A DNA stretch of 64,000 nt from positions 310,001 through 374,000 of the forward strand of contig NZ_QSUN01000001.1 in assembly GCF_003438995.1 (NCBI RefSeq), in the 5' to 3' direction. The notes beneath the pieces are model-generated. The model saw only the letters and a list, made by a program, of their open reading frames with translations, made no database searches and had not been told where the DNA came from. This DNA is from Bacteroides sp. OM05-12 (GTDB lineage Bacteria > Bacteroidota > Bacteroidia > Bacteroidales > Bacteroidaceae). Each line of letters opens with the position of its first letter. Position 1 is the stretch's first letter. Positions 51,395-60,194 of this stretch are shown piece after piece. Both the position numbers and the translations under genes were made by a program.

Positions 51395-53215
51395 TCAATC
51401 TTTCAGGTTTTCTTGTATAATTTTGGCTTTTGCTTCACCTACAACGCGGGAGAGTGCTTCAAGTGATGCTTCTTTAATGCGTTTTACGCTTTTGAACTCT
51501 TTCAGAAGCATTGTTTTTGTCTTTTCCCCGATGCCTTTTACGTCATCTAAAGCAGATTTTGTTTGGCGTTTGCTTCGTTTGTCTTTATGGAAAGTTATGG
51601 CAAAGCGGTGTACTTCGTCCTGTATCTGTGTCAATAAACGGAATAGGGGGCTTGTCTGTCTCAATCCGATTGTTTGAGGAGGAAAACCGAAAAGAAGCTC
51701 TGACGTGCGATGCCGGTTGTCTTTTGCCAATCCGGCAATAGGAATATTAAGGTGCAATTCGTCTTCTACAACTTGTCTTACTACCTCCATTTGCCCTTTT
51801 CCACCGTCTGTTATAATGAGGTCGGGTAGGGTGGAACCCTCTTCGATAGCGCGTTTATAACGCCTTCTCACCACTTCCTGCATGGAAGCATAATCATCCG
51901 GTCCGACAACTGTTTTGATGTTGTATTTCCGGTAGTCCTTTTTAGATGGTTTAGCCTTTTTAAAGACCACACAAGCAGCAACCGCATCGCTTCCCTGTAT
52001 GTTTGAATTGTCAAAACATTCGATTTGTACGGGTAATTTTGCCAAATGCAATTCTTCTTGAATCTCTTTCATCAAGCGTACGCTTCGTTGTTCCGGATTG
52101 AGCTTTTCCTGTTGTTTCAGGCGGTCTACCTTATATTGTTTTACATTAAGCAAAGACAGGTCCAGCAGTGTCTTTTTCTCGCCTCTTTGAGGGATGGTGA
52201 ATGTTACGTCTTTTAACTCCATATCTACCTCAAAGGGAACGATTATTTCACGTGAAAGGCTCTTGTAGCGTTCTCTCATCTCAATGATGCCGAGTGCGAG
52301 AAGCTCTTCTTTTGTCTCTTCCAACCGTTTTTTATACTCGAAAGTGAATGCTTGATTCACGCAACCGTTTGTGATGTGCAGATAGTTAATATAGGCAGAA
52401 CTACCTTCTACTGCAATTGAAAATACATCGATGTTGTGAAGAATAGAGCTTACAACTTCGGATTTAGCACGATAGTTCTCAATTAAATCGTACTTCTCTT
52501 TCACTTTTTGTGCTTCCTCAAACTTTAAATCAACGGCCAAATCCTGCATCCTTTGAAGCAGAGTCTTACTTATATCCTGTGTGTTGCCCTTTAGTATCTC
52601 TTTGATTTCGGTAATGTTCTTCATGTATTCTTCATGTGATTGAAGACCTATACATGGGCCGGAACAGTTTTTGATGTGATATTCGAGACATACGTTGAAC
52701 TTTCCTGCACGGATATTCTCCGGAGTTAGTGCCAAATGGCAGGTCCGCAAAGGGTAGAGGTGCTTTATTAAGTCCAATAATGCATTCAACGAAGGTATGT
52801 GGCTGTATGGACCATAATAATTAGAACCGTTTCGAATGATTTTCCTTGTCTTGAATATCCTCGGAAAGTATTCGTTGCTGATGCAAATAGAAGGATATGT
52901 CTTGTCGTCCTTTAGCAGTACATTGTATCTTGGCTTGTATTTCTTTATTAAATTGTTTTCAAGCAGGAGAGCATCTTCTTCTGTCTTTACCACAATATAG
53001 CGTATATCTGCTATTTTGCTTACCAATACCCGCGTTTTACCGGGCTCATGTTCTCTGTTGAAGTATGAAGAAACTCTACGCTTTAGATTTTTGGCTTTTC
53101 CTACATAAATAATGCTTCCTTCTGCATTAAGATATTGGTAAATTCCCGGACCGGAAGGAAGGTTGTTTACTATTCCTTTCAGGTAATCGTTTGTATTTAG
53201 TTCCTCATTTCCCAT
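51395..53215 (-). CDS. uvrC: excinuclease ABC subunit C
   Basis: A 606-residue dual-incision nuclease of nucleotide excision repair. The N-terminal GIY-YIG nuclease (about residues 18-95) includes GPGIYQYLNAEGSIIYVGKA. The UvrB-binding UVR segment (about 205-240) includes LAVDLKFEEAQKVKEKYDLI. A C-terminal RNase H-like half includes ECFDNSNIQGSDAVA and LIITDGGKGQ, and a helix-hairpin-helix pair lies at the end (DVKGIGEKTKTMLLKEF). All parts are present. The gene contains a parS-like palindrome at 52244-52259. An 85-bp gap with a promoter separates it from dtd. Confidence 0.97.
   Translation of the reverse strand: MGNEELNTNDYLKGIVNNLPSGPGIYQYLNAEGSIIYVGKAKNLKRRVSSYFNREHEPGKTRVLVSKIADIRYIVVKTEEDALLLENNLIKKYKPRYNVLLKDDKTYPSICISNEYFPRIFKTRKIIRNGSNYYGPYSHIPSLNALLDLIKHLYPLRTCHLALTPENIRAGKFNVCLEYHIKNCSGPCIGLQSHEEYMKNITEIKEILKGNTQDISKTLLQRMQDLAVDLKFEEAQKVKEKYDLIENYRAKSEVVSSILHNIDVFSIAVEGSSAYINYLHITNGCVNQAFTFEYKKRLEETKEELLALGIIEMRERYKSLSREIIVPFEVDMELKDVTFTIPQRGEKKTLLDLSLLNVKQYKVDRLKQQEKLNPEQRSVRLMKEIQEELHLAKLPVQIECFDNSNIQGSDAVAACVVFKKAKPSKKDYRKYNIKTVVGPDDYASMQEVVRRRYKRAIEEGSTLPDLIITDGGKGQMEVVRQVVEDELHLNIPIAGLAKDNRHRTSELLFGFPPQTIGLRQTSPLFRLLTQIQDEVHRFAITFHKDKRSKRQTKSALDDVKGIGEKTKTMLLKEFKSVKRIKEASLEALSRVVGEAKAKIIQENLKD
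52244..52259. promoter_or_regulatory. parS: parS-like site inside uvrC
   Basis: TATTTCACGTGAAAGG contains the perfect palindrome TTTCACGTGAAA, the core of the widely conserved ParB-binding parS consensus TGTTTCACGTGAAACA. It differs from the consensus only in the outer positions. It is inside the uvrC coding region and 1.7 kb from a second site at 53914-53929. Confidence 0.55.
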
Positions 53216-53242
53216 GTAGAAAACAGTTTTATTCTTTTATTT

Positions 53243-53282
53243 GGAGCGCAGTGAAAGGAATATGGGCTTTCGTCTGCGCTCC
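53243..53282. repeat. stem-loop between apt and uvrC
   Basis: GGAGCGCAG (53243-53251) and CTGCGCTCC (53274-53282) form a perfect 9-bp stem, extended by GAAAG/CTTTC. It lies 28 bp upstream of the uvrC start in the leftward transcript and has no U-run after it, so it is more likely a leader structure than a terminator. Confidence 0.55.
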
Positions 53283-53355
53283 GGATAACAATGTGAATAA
53301 TATGAAGATTGTTCTTATCTTCTATTATTAAATGCTTTCTCTTTGCTGTTTTTAA

Positions 53356-53880
53356 TTATAAAGATAGTACGGCGTCTATTTTTGCATCTTTACTGAATAT
53401 ATCCCGTCCGTTTAAATCCTTCAGCTCTATTAGAAAGTTTATATAAATATCTTTTGGATTAAATTTCTTCACTAGTTTATAAGCAGCTTCCATGGTGCCT
53501 CCTGTTGCCAAAAGATCGTCATGTACCAAGATAACATCATTTTCATTTAATGCGTCTTTGTGAATCTGAATGGTGTCTTTCCCATATTCTTTATCGTAGC
53601 TTTCTTCTAAGGTTTCACAAGGCAACTTTCCCGGTTTGCGGATTGGAACGAATCCGGCATTCAATCTGGTTGCTAGGATAGGGCCCATTATAAAACCGCG
53701 GGATTCTATTCCTACAACTTTTGTAATACCTTTATCTTTATACATATTGTACAAGATGTCTGATAGCTCCTGCAAATCTTTCGGATCTTTAAATAGGGTT
53801 GTTACATCCCGGAATAGGATTCCCGGGATGGGAAAGTCTTCCACATTTCTAATGTGCTTTATCAGCGTTTCTTTGCTCAT
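53356..53880 (-). CDS. apt: adenine phosphoribosyltransferase
   Basis: A 174-residue purine-salvage enzyme that converts adenine and PRPP to AMP. The PRPP-binding motif is VILVHDDLLATGGTMEAA at about residues 116-133. The family opening IRNVEDFPIPGILFRDVTTL and the VGIESRGFIMG segment (adenine-binding region) are present. The length is standard. It lies 57 bp downstream of mnmG on the same strand with the parS-like site in the gap, and upstream of uvrC. Confidence 0.97.
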   Translation of the reverse strand: MSKETLIKHIRNVEDFPIPGILFRDVTTLFKDPKDLQELSDILYNMYKDKGITKVVGIESRGFIMGPILATRLNAGFVPIRKPGKLPCETLEESYDKEYGKDTIQIHKDALNENDVILVHDDLLATGGTMEAAYKLVKKFNPKDIYINFLIELKDLNGRDIFSKDAKIDAVLSL

Positions 53881-53913
53881 AATTAATTATTTAAGTTGTT
53901 AATTTGAATCTTT

Positions 53914-53929
53914 TGTTTCACGTGGAACT
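53914..53929. promoter_or_regulatory. parS: parS site between apt and mnmG
   Basis: TGTTTCACGTGGAACT; its reverse complement AGTTCCACGTGAAACA matches the B. subtilis parS sequence TGTTCCACGTGAAACA at 15 of 16 positions. parS sites bind ParB and cluster near the replication origin in most bacteria, often near mnmG (gidA) as here. parA and parB themselves are not in the window. Confidence 0.75.
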
Positions 53930-53937
53930 AAGCATGT

Positions 53938-55812
53938 TTATCGTCCTAAAAGAACCAGAAGAACATTAATGTCGCTAGGGGATATCCCCGGTATACGACT
54001 TGCCTGTGCCAGTGTCTCAGGGTCTATTTTAATGAGTTTCTGTCTTGCTTCTGTTGAAAGAGAGTTTAAACTGTTATAGTCAAATTTTCCTTTTATACGG
54101 ATCGCTTCTAAACGATGTATTTTATCTGCAATCATTCGTTCCCTATCAATGTATCCTTGATATTTGATTAATACCTCAGCGGCTTCAATAATCTCCTCTT
54201 TTCTTTCGGTTACTTTATCTAGCTCCTGCTTGAATGCAGTAACATGCTCTGAAATATTTTCGATAGTTATTTGAGGACGATTGATTATGTCTACTAGCTT
54301 GCAACCGTGACGTAAAGGAGTTGTTCCCAATACTTCTAATGAAGGATTGATTAATGACGCTTTTATCGAATAATTCTTTGTAAATTCTATAATTCGATTA
54401 ACTGCTTCACGCTTTTTCTTCAGCAATTCGTAACGGTCTGTCTTTGCTAATCCTAATTGATAAGAGCGCTCTGTTAAACGCATATCTGCATCGTCTTGTC
54501 GTAGAAGTATACGGTATTCCGCGCGTGAAGTAAACATACGGTAAGGTTCGTCTACTCCTTTTGTTACTAAATCGTCGATTAAAACGCCTATATATGCTTC
54601 ATCCCTTTCTAGAACAAAAGGCTCGCCGCCATGACAATTAATGTGTGCATTGATGCCTGCTATGATGCCTTGACCGCCTGCTTCTTCGTATCCGGTAGTA
54701 CCATTTACTTGTCCGGCAAAGAATAAATTTTTAATTATCTTCGATTCCAACGAATGTTTTAATTGTGTTGGGTCAAAGTAATCATATTCGATAGCATATC
54801 CCGGACGGTAAATAACCAAATCCTTGAATGCGGGGATTTTCTTTAAAGCATTAATTTGAATATCCATTGGAAGTGAAGATGAGAAACCGTTCAAATAAAG
54901 TTCTTGTGTGGTTTCGCCTTCCGGTTCCAAGAATAATTGATGTTGTTCTTTATCGGGAAAGGTTACTATTTTAGTTTCAATACTCGGACAATAACGTGGG
55001 CCGATACTTTGAATTTGTCCGTTGAAAAGGGGAGAATCCGGCAAACCTTCACGCAGGATGCGGTGTACTTCTTCATTTGTGAAACAAGTCCAACATTGTA
55101 GCTGTTTGAGATGACGTTTTCCTGTATTCATAAATGAAAACTTATGGAAGTCGTTTTCTCCGTCTTGGGTATCCATATATTCATAGTGAACGCTTCTTCC
55201 GTCGATGCGGACAGGTGTTCCGGTTTTCATTCTACCGAAATTTATGCCGTGACGTGCGATGGATTCGGTCAAAAGATAAGATGCGGGTTCTGCCATACGT
55301 CCTCCTGCGAGTTTAGTACGCCCAACGTGCATTAGCCCGTTTAGGAATGTTCCGGCAGTCAGGATAACCGTTTTTGCATGAAAAGTCACATCAAGTAATG
55401 TGGTGAGACCTGTCACTTCTCCATTTTCTATTATAAGTTCTCGTACAGTATCTTGCCAAATATGCAGATTCGGAATGTTTTCCAGAATTTCTCGCCAAGT
55501 CCAAATAAACTTATTTCGATCGCATTGAGCTCGCGGACTCCACATTGCAGGACCTTTTGAACGATTTAGCATACGGAATTGTATTGCGGTACTGTCTGTG
55601 ACTAATCCCATATATCCGCCTAACGCATCTATTTCGCGAACAATTTGCCCTTTGGCAATGCCTCCGACAGCGGGGTTACAGCTCATTTGCCCGATTTTGT
55701 TCATGTCCATTGTTATCAGACACGTTTTAGAACCGAGATTGGCTGCTGCCGCAGCGGCTTCACAGCCTGCATGACCTGCGCCGATAACTATAACGTCGTA
55801 CTTAAAATCCAT
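53938..55812 (-). CDS. mnmG: tRNA uridine-5-carboxymethylaminomethyl synthesis enzyme MnmG
   Basis: A 624-residue flavoprotein which, with MnmE, installs the (carboxymethyl)aminomethyl group on U34 of certain tRNAs. The FAD site is VIGAGHAGCEAAAAAA (residues about 10-25). Signatures include MSCNPAVGGIAKGQIVREID and GGRMAEPASYLL, then GQVNGTTGYEEAGGQG. The C-terminal helical domain (about 550-624) is complete. MnmA, which thiolates the same nucleotide, is encoded 316 bp upstream on the same strand, a functional link. Its own -7 element is at 55836-55843. Confidence 0.98.
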   Translation of the reverse strand: MDFKYDVIVIGAGHAGCEAAAAAANLGSKTCLITMDMNKIGQMSCNPAVGGIAKGQIVREIDALGGYMGLVTDSTAIQFRMLNRSKGPAMWSPRAQCDRNKFIWTWREILENIPNLHIWQDTVRELIIENGEVTGLTTLLDVTFHAKTVILTAGTFLNGLMHVGRTKLAGGRMAEPASYLLTESIARHGINFGRMKTGTPVRIDGRSVHYEYMDTQDGENDFHKFSFMNTGKRHLKQLQCWTCFTNEEVHRILREGLPDSPLFNGQIQSIGPRYCPSIETKIVTFPDKEQHQLFLEPEGETTQELYLNGFSSSLPMDIQINALKKIPAFKDLVIYRPGYAIEYDYFDPTQLKHSLESKIIKNLFFAGQVNGTTGYEEAGGQGIIAGINAHINCHGGEPFVLERDEAYIGVLIDDLVTKGVDEPYRMFTSRAEYRILLRQDDADMRLTERSYQLGLAKTDRYELLKKKREAVNRIIEFTKNYSIKASLINPSLEVLGTTPLRHGCKLVDIINRPQITIENISEHVTAFKQELDKVTERKEEIIEAAEVLIKYQGYIDRERMIADKIHRLEAIRIKGKFDYNSLNSLSTEARQKLIKIDPETLAQASRIPGISPSDINVLLVLLGR

Positions 55813-55835
55813 TGATTCTTTTTGTTTTAACAGCG

Positions 55836-55843
55836 CAAATTTA
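55836..55843 (-). promoter_or_regulatory. promoter -7 element of mnmG
   Basis: CAAATTTA on plus reads TAAATTTG on minus, an exact TAnnTTTG match, about 24 bp before the mnmG ATG. The remaining gap to 56127 shows only the repeat at 56073-56116. Confidence 0.6.
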
Positions 55844-56072
55844 CGAAAATACTACGGATTCTTTTTGTTAGACTCTTGTTAATTTAATAATCGTTAGAGA
55901 GAATAACTTGCTTAAATAAGAAGCATTATTATGTAATTGCTTGAATATTAGTGGATCAAGAGGGTATTGCTAACTCTTTTAATGGCTGATTATATCTATT
56001 GAAAGTTAAAATAGGAGATAAGTTCTACGTTCGAACAGTTGAAGTGAGAAGATAAGTTGGGTATTCTTTTAT

Positions 56073-56116
56073 CATACGGTCGATTGACCGTATTTTCATA
56101 ATCAATCTACTGTATA
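56073..56116. repeat. composite intergenic repeat, locus 4, module A only
   Basis: One intact arm CATACGGTCGATTG (56073-56086) and one decayed arm CAATCTACTGTATA (56103-56116). It lies 12 bp after the mnmA stop. Modules B, C and D are absent. Confidence 0.6.
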
Positions 56117-56127
56117 CCGATATTCAT

Positions 56128-57183
56128 TTAGTTCTCTGCTCCACAAATAATGCCCCCGCCTAACAATACATTATTTCGATAAAAAGCGGCAGCCTGCCCA
56201 CAAGCAATGGCGGACAATGGTTCAAAAAGAAATACATGTAATAGGCCATCTTCTCTCAACGTAACCTTACAACGATTTTCTTGTTTCCTATACCGTATTT
56301 TAACTATTACATCTTCTTGCTCCAGGATACTTGATGGATTTATTAAGTTCCAATCTTTAAGTAGCATTTTCTTTTTATTTAATGATTCAAGGCTTCCCAA
56401 TACCACCTGATTAGTTTCTGGTAATATGTCTTTTACAAAAACAGCTTTATTCAAATGAATCCCCAAGCCACGACGCTGCCCTATTGTATAGAAAGGATAC
56501 CCTTCATGTTTGCCTAAAAAAGTACCGTTTTCATCGAGGAAATCACCCTTTTGGATAAATTCTTTCGGGAGTTCCCGTTTCAGAAAACTACGGTAATCCA
56601 TCGGACAGAAGCATACGCCAATACTATCTTTCTTGGTAGCGGTCTTATAAAATCCTCTTTTTGTAGCGATACTGCGAACCTCTGATTTAGTCAAATCTCC
56701 CATTGGTAATAAAATACGAGACAGTATATTTTGTGGTAACCCCCATAAGAAGAAAGATTGGTCTTTCTCCTCATCCTTCCCGCAAGTAATATAATGATAA
56801 GGGCCTATCATTTGTTTGCGTACATAATGTCCTGTCGCGATGTTAGGGATTCCTCGTTCATCCGCCAGACGAGCTAGCAAAGGCCATTTTAATCGGTTAT
56901 TACATAAAGTACAAGGTACAGGCGTGTTACCTGAGAGGTATTCTTTAATAAAATAATCTATGATTTCTTTCTTGAATATATCACGAGCATCAAAGGTTAG
57001 GTGTTCTATACCTAAACGGGAGGCCAGCTCTCTTGCATCATCCAAATATTCAGTAGAGTTGTTTAATTCGTAGAAGCGAAAAGTAACCCCTGTTACTTTA
57101 TAACCGGCATCTTGCAATAGTATGGCCGCCACAGAACTATCCGTGCCACCACTCATACCTAATAAGACCTCCGGTTTATTCAT
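56128..57183 (-). CDS. mnmA: tRNA-specific 2-thiouridylase
   Basis: A 351-residue PP-loop enzyme that thiolates U34 of glutamate, lysine and glutamine tRNAs. The ATP-binding SGGTDSSV is at residues 11-18. The catalytic cysteines lie in [12 protein letters not shown] (C91, with C94 nearby) and in the later GVCFCP. The ATG at 57183 is preferred; an upstream start at 57219 would add 12 residues and overlap the promoter at 57204-57211. It is a single-gene unit upstream of mnmG, its partner in making mnm5s2U34. Confidence 0.95.
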   Translation of the reverse strand: MNKPEVLLGMSGGTDSSVAAILLQDAGYKVTGVTFRFYELNNSTEYLDDARELASRLGIEHLTFDARDIFKKEIIDYFIKEYLSGNTPVPCTLCNNRLKWPLLARLADERGIPNIATGHYVRKQMIGPYHYITCGKDEEKDQSFFLWGLPQNILSRILLPMGDLTKSEVRSIATKRGFYKTATKKDSIGVCFCPMDYRSFLKRELPKEFIQKGDFLDENGTFLGKHEGYPFYTIGQRRGLGIHLNKAVFVKDILPETNQVVLGSLESLNKKKMLLKDWNLINPSSILEQEDVIVKIRYRKQENRCKVTLREDGLLHVFLFEPLSAIACGQAAAFYRNNVLLGGGIICGAEN

Positions 57184-57203
57184 TTTTTTATTTTTATCTG
57201 AGG

Positions 57204-57211
57204 CAAAGATA
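57204..57211 (-). promoter_or_regulatory. promoter -7 element of mnmA
   Basis: CAAAGATA on plus reads TATCTTTG on minus, an exact TAnnTTTG match, 21 bp before the chosen ATG. It supports the shorter reading of mnmA. Confidence 0.6.
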
Positions 57212-57395
57212 ACAAACACTCATACAGAGGCCAAAAATAAGAGCCTATAATCTTTCGAAATTTGAATTCTATACAACCGACAGGAACAGGATGTGTTCTC
57301 CTATTATGAAGAGTATCGTAAATTGAATTCTCATAAAGCATATCTATAATAATTAAAAAAGGAATATAAAAGACTTCCCAATAATTTTTTTGTTG

Positions 57396-57403
57396 TAACT
57401 TTG
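57396..57403 (+). promoter_or_regulatory. promoter -7 element of cysS
   Basis: TAACTTTG, an exact TAnnTTTG match, 21 bp before the ATG at 57425. The alternative start at 57401 would fall inside it. Confidence 0.65.
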
Positions 57404-57424
57404 TGGCTCAAAATTTCAAAAATC

Positions 57425-58900
57425 ATGGAACATAAACTGACAATTTACAATACTTTAGATAGAAAGAAAGAACTGTTTATACCTTTACATGAGCCCCATG
57501 TAGGTATGTATGTGTGTGGTCCTACGGTTTATGGTGATGCGCATTTGGGACATGCGCGTCCGGCTATTACATTCGATTTATTGTTCCGTTACCTTACCCA
57601 TTTAGGTTATAAGGTGCGTTATGTGCGTAATATCACAGATGTAGGGCATTTGGAACATGATGCAGATGAAGGTGAAGATAAAATTGCGAAAAAAGCACGT
57701 TTGGAGCAGTTAGAGCCAATGGAAGTAGTGCAATATTATCTAAATCGCTATCACAAAGCAATGGAAGCATTAAATGTTCTTCCACCAAGTATTGAGCCTC
57801 ATGCATCCGGACATATTATCGAGCAGATAGAATTAGTAAAGGAGATTCTCGATAACGGATATGCTTATGTAAGTGAAGGGTCTGTATATTTCGATGTTGA
57901 AAAATATAATAAAGACCATCATTACGGAAAACTCTCTGGACGCAATCTGGATGATGTGCTTAATACAACACGCGAGTTGGACGGACAAAGTGAAAAGCAT
58001 AACCCTGCTGATTTTGCATTATGGAAATGTGCACAGCCGGAACATATCATGCGTTGGCCTTCTCCATGGAGTAACGGCTTTCCCGGATGGCATTGTGAAT
58101 GTACGGCTATGGGTAAAAAGTATCTTGGTGAGCATTTTGATATACACGGAGGAGGTATGGATTTGATCTTCCCGCATCATGAATGTGAGATTGCACAATC
58201 CGTGGCTTCACAGGGAGATGATATGGTGCATTATTGGATGCACAATAATATGATTACTATAAACGGAACTAAAATGGGAAAATCATTAGGCAACTTCATC
58301 ACCTTGGATGAGTTCTTTAATGGTACGCATCCATTATTAACACAGGCTTATAGTCCTATGACAATCCGTTTCTTCATACTTCAGGCACATTATCGCAGCA
58401 CAGTAGACTTTAGTAATGAAGCATTACAGGCATCAGAAAAAGGTTTGCAACGCTTAATGGAAGCTGTTGAGAATCTAAATAGAATAACTCCTTCTTCAAA
58501 TTCGACAGTCAATATAAAAGACCTGCGTGAGAAGTGTTATGAAGCAATGAATGATGATTTAAATTCTCCTATTGTGATATCGTTATTGTTTGACGGAGCT
58601 AAAATCATAAATAATATTATTGCTGGAAATGCAACTATTAGTGAAGAAGATTTAGAGGACTTGAAATCAACATATTATCTATTTACGTATGATATTCTTG
58701 GGTTAAAAGAAGAGAAAAGTTCCTCGGATAGTAGAGAAACCGCATATGGTAAAGTTGTGGATATGCTACTTGAACAGCGAATGAAAGCAAAAGCCAATAA
58801 GGATTGGGCTACTTCCGATATGATCCGCAATGAATTGACAGCGCTTGGTTTTGAGATTAAGGATACCAAGGATGGTTTTTCGTGGAAACTGAATAAATAA
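57425..58900 (+). CDS. cysS: cysteinyl-tRNA synthetase
   Basis: Class I synthetase of 491 residues that charges tRNA-Cys. The zinc ligand C31 lies in [11 protein letters not shown] and the HIGH-type motif is HLGH at residues 40-43. The other zinc ligands fall in GWHCECTAM and [13 protein letters not shown]. The KMSKS variant is KMGKS at about residue 282. The C-terminal helical domain is present ([35 protein letters not shown]). It is a monocistronic unit with a good promoter and a terminator at 58909-58951. Confidence 0.97.
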   Translation: MEHKLTIYNTLDRKKELFIPLHEPHVGMYVCGPTVYGDAHLGHARPAITFDLLFRYLTHLGYKVRYVRNITDVGHLEHDADEGEDKIAKKARLEQLEPMEVVQYYLNRYHKAMEALNVLPPSIEPHASGHIIEQIELVKEILDNGYAYVSEGSVYFDVEKYNKDHHYGKLSGRNLDDVLNTTRELDGQSEKHNPADFALWKCAQPEHIMRWPSPWSNGFPGWHCECTAMGKKYLGEHFDIHGGGMDLIFPHHECEIAQSVASQGDDMVHYWMHNNMITINGTKMGKSLGNFITLDEFFNGTHPLLTQAYSPMTIRFFILQAHYRSTVDFSNEALQASEKGLQRLMEAVENLNRITPSSNSTVNIKDLREKCYEAMNDDLNSPIVISLLFDGAKIINNIIAGNATISEEDLEDLKSTYYLFTYDILGLKEEKSSSDSRETAYGKVVDMLLEQRMKAKANKDWATSDMIRNELTALGFEIKDTKDGFSWKLNK

Positions 58901-58908
58901 ATGGAATT

Positions 58909-58951
58909 GCTGTCATTTTCAATATTTTATTGGAAATGACAGCTTATTTTT
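58909..58951 (+). terminator. intrinsic terminator of cysS
   Basis: GCTGTCATTTTCAA (58909-58922) pairs with TTGGAAATGACAGC (58930-58943) as a 14-bp stem with one G-U, followed by TTATTTTT. It ends only 6 bp before the thioesterase ATG, so that gene may depend on read-through or on a start inside the hairpin region. Confidence 0.75.
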
Positions 58952-58957
58952 AAGGAT

Positions 58958-59362
58958 ATGACAGCTAAAGATTTTTTTGAAAATGACCGCTTTGCCAAAG
59001 AAACGGGAGTTGTATTAAAAGAAGTAAGACCCGGTTACGGAAAAACGGAAATGACAGTTGACTTCCGCCATTTGAACGCAGGGAATACAACACAGGGAGG
59101 GGCTATTTTTACATTGGCAGATTTGGCATTGGCAGCGGCTGCGAATTCACATGATAAACTTTCATTGTCTTTAAATTCAAGTATTCATTTCTTCCGCATC
59201 AGCAAACCCGGAGATGTTTTAACTGCAGAGGCTAAAGAAAAGTATATCCATAAAAGAACGGGATATTATCAAGTTGAAGTTACAAATCAAAACGGAGAAT
59301 TAATAGCTTGTTTCGATACTACTGTATATCGCAAAGACACAGATTTACCCTTTACTTTGTAA
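58958..59362 (+). CDS. hotdog-fold thioesterase (PaaI family)
   Basis: A 134-residue acyl-CoA thioesterase of the PaaI type. The family core is HLNAGNTTQGGAIFTLADLA (residues about 47-66) with the expected G-G-A turn and acidic residue, followed by LNSSIHFFRISKPGDVLTAE and a closing strand (VTNQNGELIACFDTTVYRK). The substrate is unknown. Its 3' end overlaps the convergent DUF3108 gene by 11 bp. No promoter of its own is evident between the cysS terminator and its start. Confidence 0.9.
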   Translation: MTAKDFFENDRFAKETGVVLKEVRPGYGKTEMTVDFRHLNAGNTTQGGAIFTLADLALAAAANSHDKLSLSLNSSIHFFRISKPGDVLTAEAKEKYIHKRTGYYQVEVTNQNGELIACFDTTVYRKDTDLPFTL

Positions 59363-60194
59363 CAATAGAAGATTGCGGGTGACGGATACCGTGCGCTGTT
59401 TTTAAAAATGCTTTTGCTGAACCGAAATTTAAAAACAGGTCCAAACGTATAGGAAGATGATTTTTATCATCGGTCACATAAAAAGTAATTACTTCTTTCT
59501 CCTTTTTCCCTTTCATCTCTACTAAAGAAAAGACAAGACAACGATAAGTTGTATCATTGTTTGCTTCAAAGTTTTCTTTGCCCCTATAAATCAATATTTG
59601 TTCTTCTACTTTTCTTCCTGTAGCCATTGGAAAATAAATACGATCTCCTTTTTTATAATTATCCGGATCAAAAGAACGTGCTTGGGCGAGAATACTCAAC
59701 ATATCGTAAACACAATGTTCACTCACATCTTCTGTTAATACTACACTTCCATCCCGATGTGTCCTTTTCTGATTAATAAAGCAATATCCGTCCCGATAGG
59801 AAAAACGAGCCTCATCCACCGTATAATGTTTTCCTTCTTCTGCTCCTTTGCGAAAATATAACGGTTCCAATCTTTCCGTATAAATACTATTCAAAGTATC
59901 GCGCATTCGAAAGAACTTATCTATGCGTTTACTGCTAATTGCCAATAGATGTGTGCTAAAAGATGGTTTGGACTGGAAATTCACTGCAGATGTTGTCATT
60001 CTTGCAGTACCTGCTTTCAGCCAAATGAATTTCCAATTAAAATATAAATCATAAGCTAGGACTTCTCCCGAATTAAATGCTTCATTTTTTGCTTGACATT
60101 GAGCATATAAATTGCCACTTGTACCTCCAAACAGATATATAACCAATAGAAAGTACAGAAGATGTTTATTTTTAACGGTTACGATCCCTGTCAT
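59352..60194 (-). CDS. DUF3108 family exported protein
   Basis: A 280-residue exported protein of the DUF3108 family. After the signal segment (LLYFLLVIYLFGGTSGNLYAQ) comes the family opening FNSGEVLAYDLYFNWKFIWLKAGTA, then FRMRDTLNSIYTERLEPLYFRK, and the closing FYVTDDKNHLPIRLDLFLNFGSAKAFL. The function of the family is unknown; it is thought to be an envelope protein with an OM-assembly-like fold. The frame is open to 60215; the ATG at 60194 reduces the overlap with the upstream Ig-like gene from 44 to 23 bp. The overlap makes co-translation with the Ig-like gene likely. Confidence 0.85.
   Translation of the reverse strand: MTGIVTVKNKHLLYFLLVIYLFGGTSGNLYAQCQAKNEAFNSGEVLAYDLYFNWKFIWLKAGTARMTTSAVNFQSKPSFSTHLLAISSKRIDKFFRMRDTLNSIYTERLEPLYFRKGAEEGKHYTVDEARFSYRDGYCFINQKRTHRDGSVVLTEDVSEHCVYDMLSILAQARSFDPDNYKKGDRIYFPMATGRKVEEQILIYRGKENFEANNDTTYRCLVFSLVEMKGKKEKEVITFYVTDDKNHLPIRLDLFLNFGSAKAFLKTAHGIRHPQSSIVTK

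Noticed and set aside
58937..58966. Direct repeat ATGACAGCT at the cysS terminator and the thioesterase start
   Set aside because: Nine bases, readily by chance; the first copy is explained as the terminator arm.
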